Source: Leptofilum sp050292445 (GTDB lineage: Bacteria > Chloroflexota > Anaerolineae > Promineifilales > Promineifilaceae). Taken from it: DNA of 16,061 bases. The notes below the pieces were generated by a model. That model worked only from the letters and a program-made list of their open reading frames with translations. It was not told where the DNA came from and made no database searches. Below, piece after piece: positions 15,071 through 16,061 of the stretch. Position numbers and translations under genes: made by a program. Every line of letters begins with the position of its first letter. The stretch's first letter is position 1. The stretch is taken from NCBI GenBank assembly GCA_050292445.1, contig JBNKLQ010000134.1, positions 1 through 16,061 of the forward strand, written 5' to 3'.

Positions 15071-15694
15071 CTATTCCTTTTCCCCTTGCATGATTGCCCG
15101 TAACTGCTTTAACCCTAGACTGAGCCGTGATTTAACAGTGCCCAGCGGAATTTTGAGAATCTCGCTGATTTCTTGCAGCGAGAGGTCTTCCACGTAGCGG
15201 AGCAAGATTGTTTCCTTTTGATGCTGGGGCAGTTGTTGGAGGGCAATGATGATTTGTTGCTCTGTTTCTTGGGTGGTAACGGCCGTATCCGGTTCTGGTA
15301 ACTTGCTTTGCCATTGATCCAGTTCATCATCGGCCATGGTGCCCGTGCGCTGCGTATCGGCCCGCTTAAAATGATCGCGCAGCAAATTGTGGGCAATGGT
15401 ATACAGCCAGGGACGAAACGGCCGTGGATAGCGGTATTGGGCAATGTTGGCCAGCAGGCGTAAAAATGTTTCTTGCACCAAATCTTCGGCCAGCTGGCGG
15501 TTTTCACGACTCATGCGCAGCAAATAACGCAGCAGCGGCGCATGATACCGTTCGACTAGAATGGATAAGTGCGTTTGCAGACCTTGCTGCACCCCTTGCG
15601 CCAATGCTTCATCCGGCAAAGCGTGCAGGTCCGGCCCAGGCAGAGCAGGTGAGGGCATGGATTTAATTCCTGAGAGCAGTGATTCACTTACCAT
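15071..15694 (-). CDS. RNA polymerase ECF-type sigma factor
   Basis: The product has 207 residues. Region 2 spans about 45-112 (LVERYHAPLLRYLLR, then AEDLVQETFLRLL and RPWLYTIAHNLLRDHFKR) and covers -10 recognition and core binding. Region 4 spans about 145-200 with the helix-turn-helix LSLQEISEILKIPLGTVKSR (171-190) for the -35 element. Regions 1.2 and 3 are absent, as usual in the extracytoplasmic-function group. AAAGGG lies upstream of the ATG at 15694; an internal ATG at 15658 (MPSPALP) is an alternative. It leads the operon and overlaps functionally with the coupled membrane protein that follows, the normal sigma/anti-sigma order. It probably transcribes this operon itself, though I cannot identify its promoter. 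Confidence 0.93.
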   Translation of the reverse strand: MVSESLLSGIKSMPSPALPGPDLHALPDEALAQGVQQGLQTHLSILVERYHAPLLRYLLRMSRENRQLAEDLVQETFLRLLANIAQYRYPRPFRPWLYTIAHNLLRDHFKRADTQRTGTMADDELDQWQSKLPEPDTAVTTQETEQQIIIALQQLPQHQKETILLRYVEDLSLQEISEILKIPLGTVKSRLSLGLKQLRAIMQGEKE

Positions 15695-15745
15695 TCTACC
15701 CTTTCTACGAGCGAGAAGGCAGAAGGTTCATTATCTGTTTGCGGC

Positions 15746-15810
15746 AGGTGCGACGCACTTGCGCTGGTGAAGAGTGTGGCCAAAACTCCACGAGGAAGTG
15801 CGTCGCACCT
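15746..15810. repeat. Perfect 15-bp inverted repeat (GGTGCGACGCAC class)
   Basis: AGGTGCGACGCACTT (15746-15760) is the exact reverse complement of AAGTGCGTCGCACCT (15796-15810), with a 35-base spacer. Each arm also contains its own small palindrome, GTGCG-A-CGCAC. It lies in the gap between the truncated gene at the window end and the sigma gene start, so it could act as a transcription stop for the former or be an operator or mobile repeat. No U-run follows on the minus strand. Confidence 0.75.
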
Positions 15811-15816
15811 GGTCAG

Positions 15817-16061
15817 TTACTCGGCACCTATTTCATTGAGGATTTTTTCGAGGCGCGTTTTGATATGGCCACGCACGTTTTTGATTTTGCCCAGCTCGCC
15901 TCGGGTCGCCACGGCTTCGAGTGGCTCTTTGAGATTTTGGATGTTTTGCGCCGCCCAAAACAGCGTTTCCCAGCTTTGCCCCAACAATTGCCGCTCAAAG
16001 GCGGCGTTGAGCATTCGTTCAGCGATGCGATAATTGGTTTTGCGCCAATCCTGGGGAATAA
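15817..16061 (-). CDS. C-terminal part of an unrecognised protein (cut by window end)
   Basis: The frame is open from the window edge to TAA at 15817..15819, giving 80 complete codons. It continues upstream of the internal ATG at 16014 without a stop (IPQDWRKTNYRIAER before MLNAAFERQ), so the gene starts outside the window. The visible part is soluble, helical and basic, with QSWETLFWAAQNIQNLKE and a Lys/Arg-rich end (KIKNVRGHIKTRLEKIL). I do not recognise the family. Confidence 0.65.
   Translation of the reverse strand, partial: IPQDWRKTNYRIAERMLNAAFERQLLGQSWETLFWAAQNIQNLKEPLEAVATRGELGKIKNVRGHIKTRLEKILNEIGAE

Larger units (their letters stand above)
937..15426. repeat. Highly iterated palindrome ACGGCCGT (27 copies in this window)
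   Basis: Starts of the 10-mer centred on ACGGCCGT: 937, 1422, 1461, 2998, 3177, 4599, 6217, 6322, 6724, 6985, 7970, 8581, 9506, 9587, 9809, 9913, 10345, 11525, 12731, 12811, 13340, 13824, 13949, 14281, 14635, 15278, 15417. Nine are the full AACGGCCGTT. Single-mismatch relatives are at 3306, 3633, 10763 and 13161. The span given covers the first to last copy; the copies are dispersed, not tandem. Confidence 0.9.

Overview
The window looks like chromosomal DNA of a Chloroflexota bacterium (Anaerolineae/Ardenticatenia-like; moderate confidence). The case rests on style rather than a marker gene: a YLPLI-type motif just after the signal peptide of a secreted protein, low-complexity Asn/Gly and Thr/Pro tails on exported proteins, many unrelated long inverted repeats in the intergenic gaps, and one palindrome, ACGGCCGT, that I count 27 times in 16 kb. 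Almost every gene is on the minus strand; only the expansin gene (9836..10585) and one doubtful remnant are on the plus strand. I see no rRNA, tRNA, CRISPR array, transposase or phage gene. No gap between genes exceeds 300 bases.

Layout by coordinate. 20..2507: three exported proteins, namely a secreted protein with four GWG repeats and an NGQG tail, a small lipoprotein, and a six-unit Kelch-like lipoprotein. 2670..3770: a complete transaldolase-family protein that lacks the catalytic lysine. 3948..4412: a DinB-family protein. 4687..6099: an AT-richer HEAT-repeat protein. 6359..7093: a SAM methyltransferase interrupted by two adjacent in-frame UGA codons. 7260..9725: a GH31 glycosidase, divergent from a bacterial expansin at 9836..10585.

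10618..15694 is a probable minus-strand operon. In transcription order it holds an ECF sigma factor, a membrane protein with an anti-sigma-like cytoplasmic head and a permease-like body, a permease-like domain fused to an alpha/beta hydrolase, an ABC-2 permease and an ABC ATPase. The first two are translationally coupled, as are the last two. The two middle gaps (125 and 141 bases) each contain a palindromic repeat. I read it as a sigma-regulated ABC export or envelope-stress module with three related membrane proteins. It is the best candidate here for an undescribed multi-gene system. The last 245 bases hold the 3' end of an unrecognised gene that continues outside the window.

The most notable points are the highly iterated palindrome, used in all three reading phases and in gaps; the UGA-UGA methyltransferase with a hairpin directly downstream; the Lys-to-Glu transaldolase homologue; and the sigma/permease/hydrolase operon.
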